Part shown: positions 63,872 to 64,000 of the stretch, piece by piece
Numbering within the stretch: the stretch's first letter is position 1
How the letters are laid out: each line of letters starts with the position of its first letter
NCBI GenBank assembly: GCA_903772945.1
Contig: CAICTM010000075.1
Location: 62,001-126,000, forward strand
Direction of reading: 5' to 3'
From: Seminavis robusta
Lineage: Eukaryota; Bacillariophyta; Bacillariophyceae; Naviculales; Naviculaceae
Length of the DNA stretch: 64,000 bases
Notes under the pieces: generated by a model
What the model was told of the DNA's origin: nothing
Seen by the model: only the letters and a program-made list of their open reading frames with translations
Databases searched by the model: none
Made by a program: the position numbers and the translations under genes

Positions 63872-64000
63872 TCATAGTGTAAAGTTTGCAGGGAACAAGG
63901 TTCCTTCCTTGTAGAGCTGTAGGATATCTCCTTGAATGGGTTGTTTTGTCTGTGATTGTACCATGAAGGTTCCATCCCGTTGATGTACGGGGAGAGGAAG
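63872..64000 (-). CDS. 3' end of a second Thg1-like gene, cut by the window edge
   Basis: The last 43 codons of a minus-strand gene end at TGA (complement of 63872-63874). They read LPLPVHQRDGTFMV, then QGDILQLYKEGTLFPANFTL. This matches the C-terminus of the Thg1-like protein at 42803-43819 (LPLSPHQRDGTFLV and GNILQLFKDGALFP) with a deletion of about 22 residues between the two blocks. The catalytic part lies beyond the window. It converges on the subtilase-Hint gene, with only 75 bp between the stop codons. Confidence 0.75.
   Translation of the reverse strand, partial: LPLPVHQRDGTFMVQSQTKQPIQGDILQLYKEGTLFPANFTL

Noticed and set aside
1-64000. tRNA, rRNA, CRISPR, retroelement and viral genes
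   Set aside because: No T-loop GGTTCGA-type block in a cloverleaf context, no rRNA blocks, no regular spacer repeats, and no reverse transcriptase, integrase or capsid motifs were seen.

Overview
The window looks like nuclear DNA of a pennate diatom, in the style of large-genome raphid species such as Seminavis; this is inferred from gene content and no search was run. Supporting signs are GT-AG introns of about 70-130 bp, a presequence with a diatom-like A/F cleavage motif, receptor guanylate-cyclase/phosphodiesterase fusions, Ser/Thr/Pro-rich secreted proteins and PTAAPTAAP-type linkers. Genes lie on both strands, mostly with their own promoters, separated by 0.4-4 kb of spacer rich in CTAG and GTAC palindromes.

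Left part (1-12.4 kb): a possible 3' end of a gene at the edge, a MITE-like element (400-657), PdxT/PDX2 (807-1848), a MOG1/RANGRF homologue (2059-2619, minus), an RMDN-family TPR protein with a plastid-like presequence (3003-4184), a decayed mTERF gene (about 4347-5600, minus) and a 13-exon receptor cyclase-PDE gene (7670-12351).

Middle (13-35 kb): a 7-exon, 1733-residue membrane protein with EGF, LNR and beta-propeller-like ectodomains (13196-18894), a coiled-coil protein (minus), a four-exon phosphate acetyltransferase (21661-24182), and a second receptor cyclase-PDE gene in inverted orientation (24605-29289, minus). A 4 kb gene-poor stretch follows, holding a palindromic GGTTAC-rich element (30368-30757). 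A signal-peptide protein (33516-34763) shares a domain with the minus-strand gene at 37268-39202. A Rab18-type GTPase lies between them.

Right part (39-64 kb): decayed tandem repeats, an ankyrin protein, a Thg1-like protein, a 5'-truncated and broken GPCR-like fragment, a 1012-residue Cys-rich secreted protein, a CRAL-TRIO-like protein, a type II fucosyltransferase-like protein, a tubby-like protein, an NRMT-type (NRAMP-related) metal transporter, a large disordered protein with repeated W-A-H-H motifs, and a subtilase fused to a hedgehog-type Hint domain (60836-63796). The right edge holds the 3' end of a second Thg1-like gene on the minus strand.

Most genes are unrelated functionally, as usual in eukaryotes. 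The links visible are paralogous: two cyclase-PDEs, two CR-C domain secreted/membrane proteins and two Thg1-like proteins. The most unusual items are the subtilase-Hint fusion, the cyclase-PDE pair with very different intron layouts, the multi-domain EGF/LNR/propeller protein, and two host-gene fossils (mTERF and GPCR). No rRNA, tRNA, CRISPR array, retroelement or viral gene was seen.
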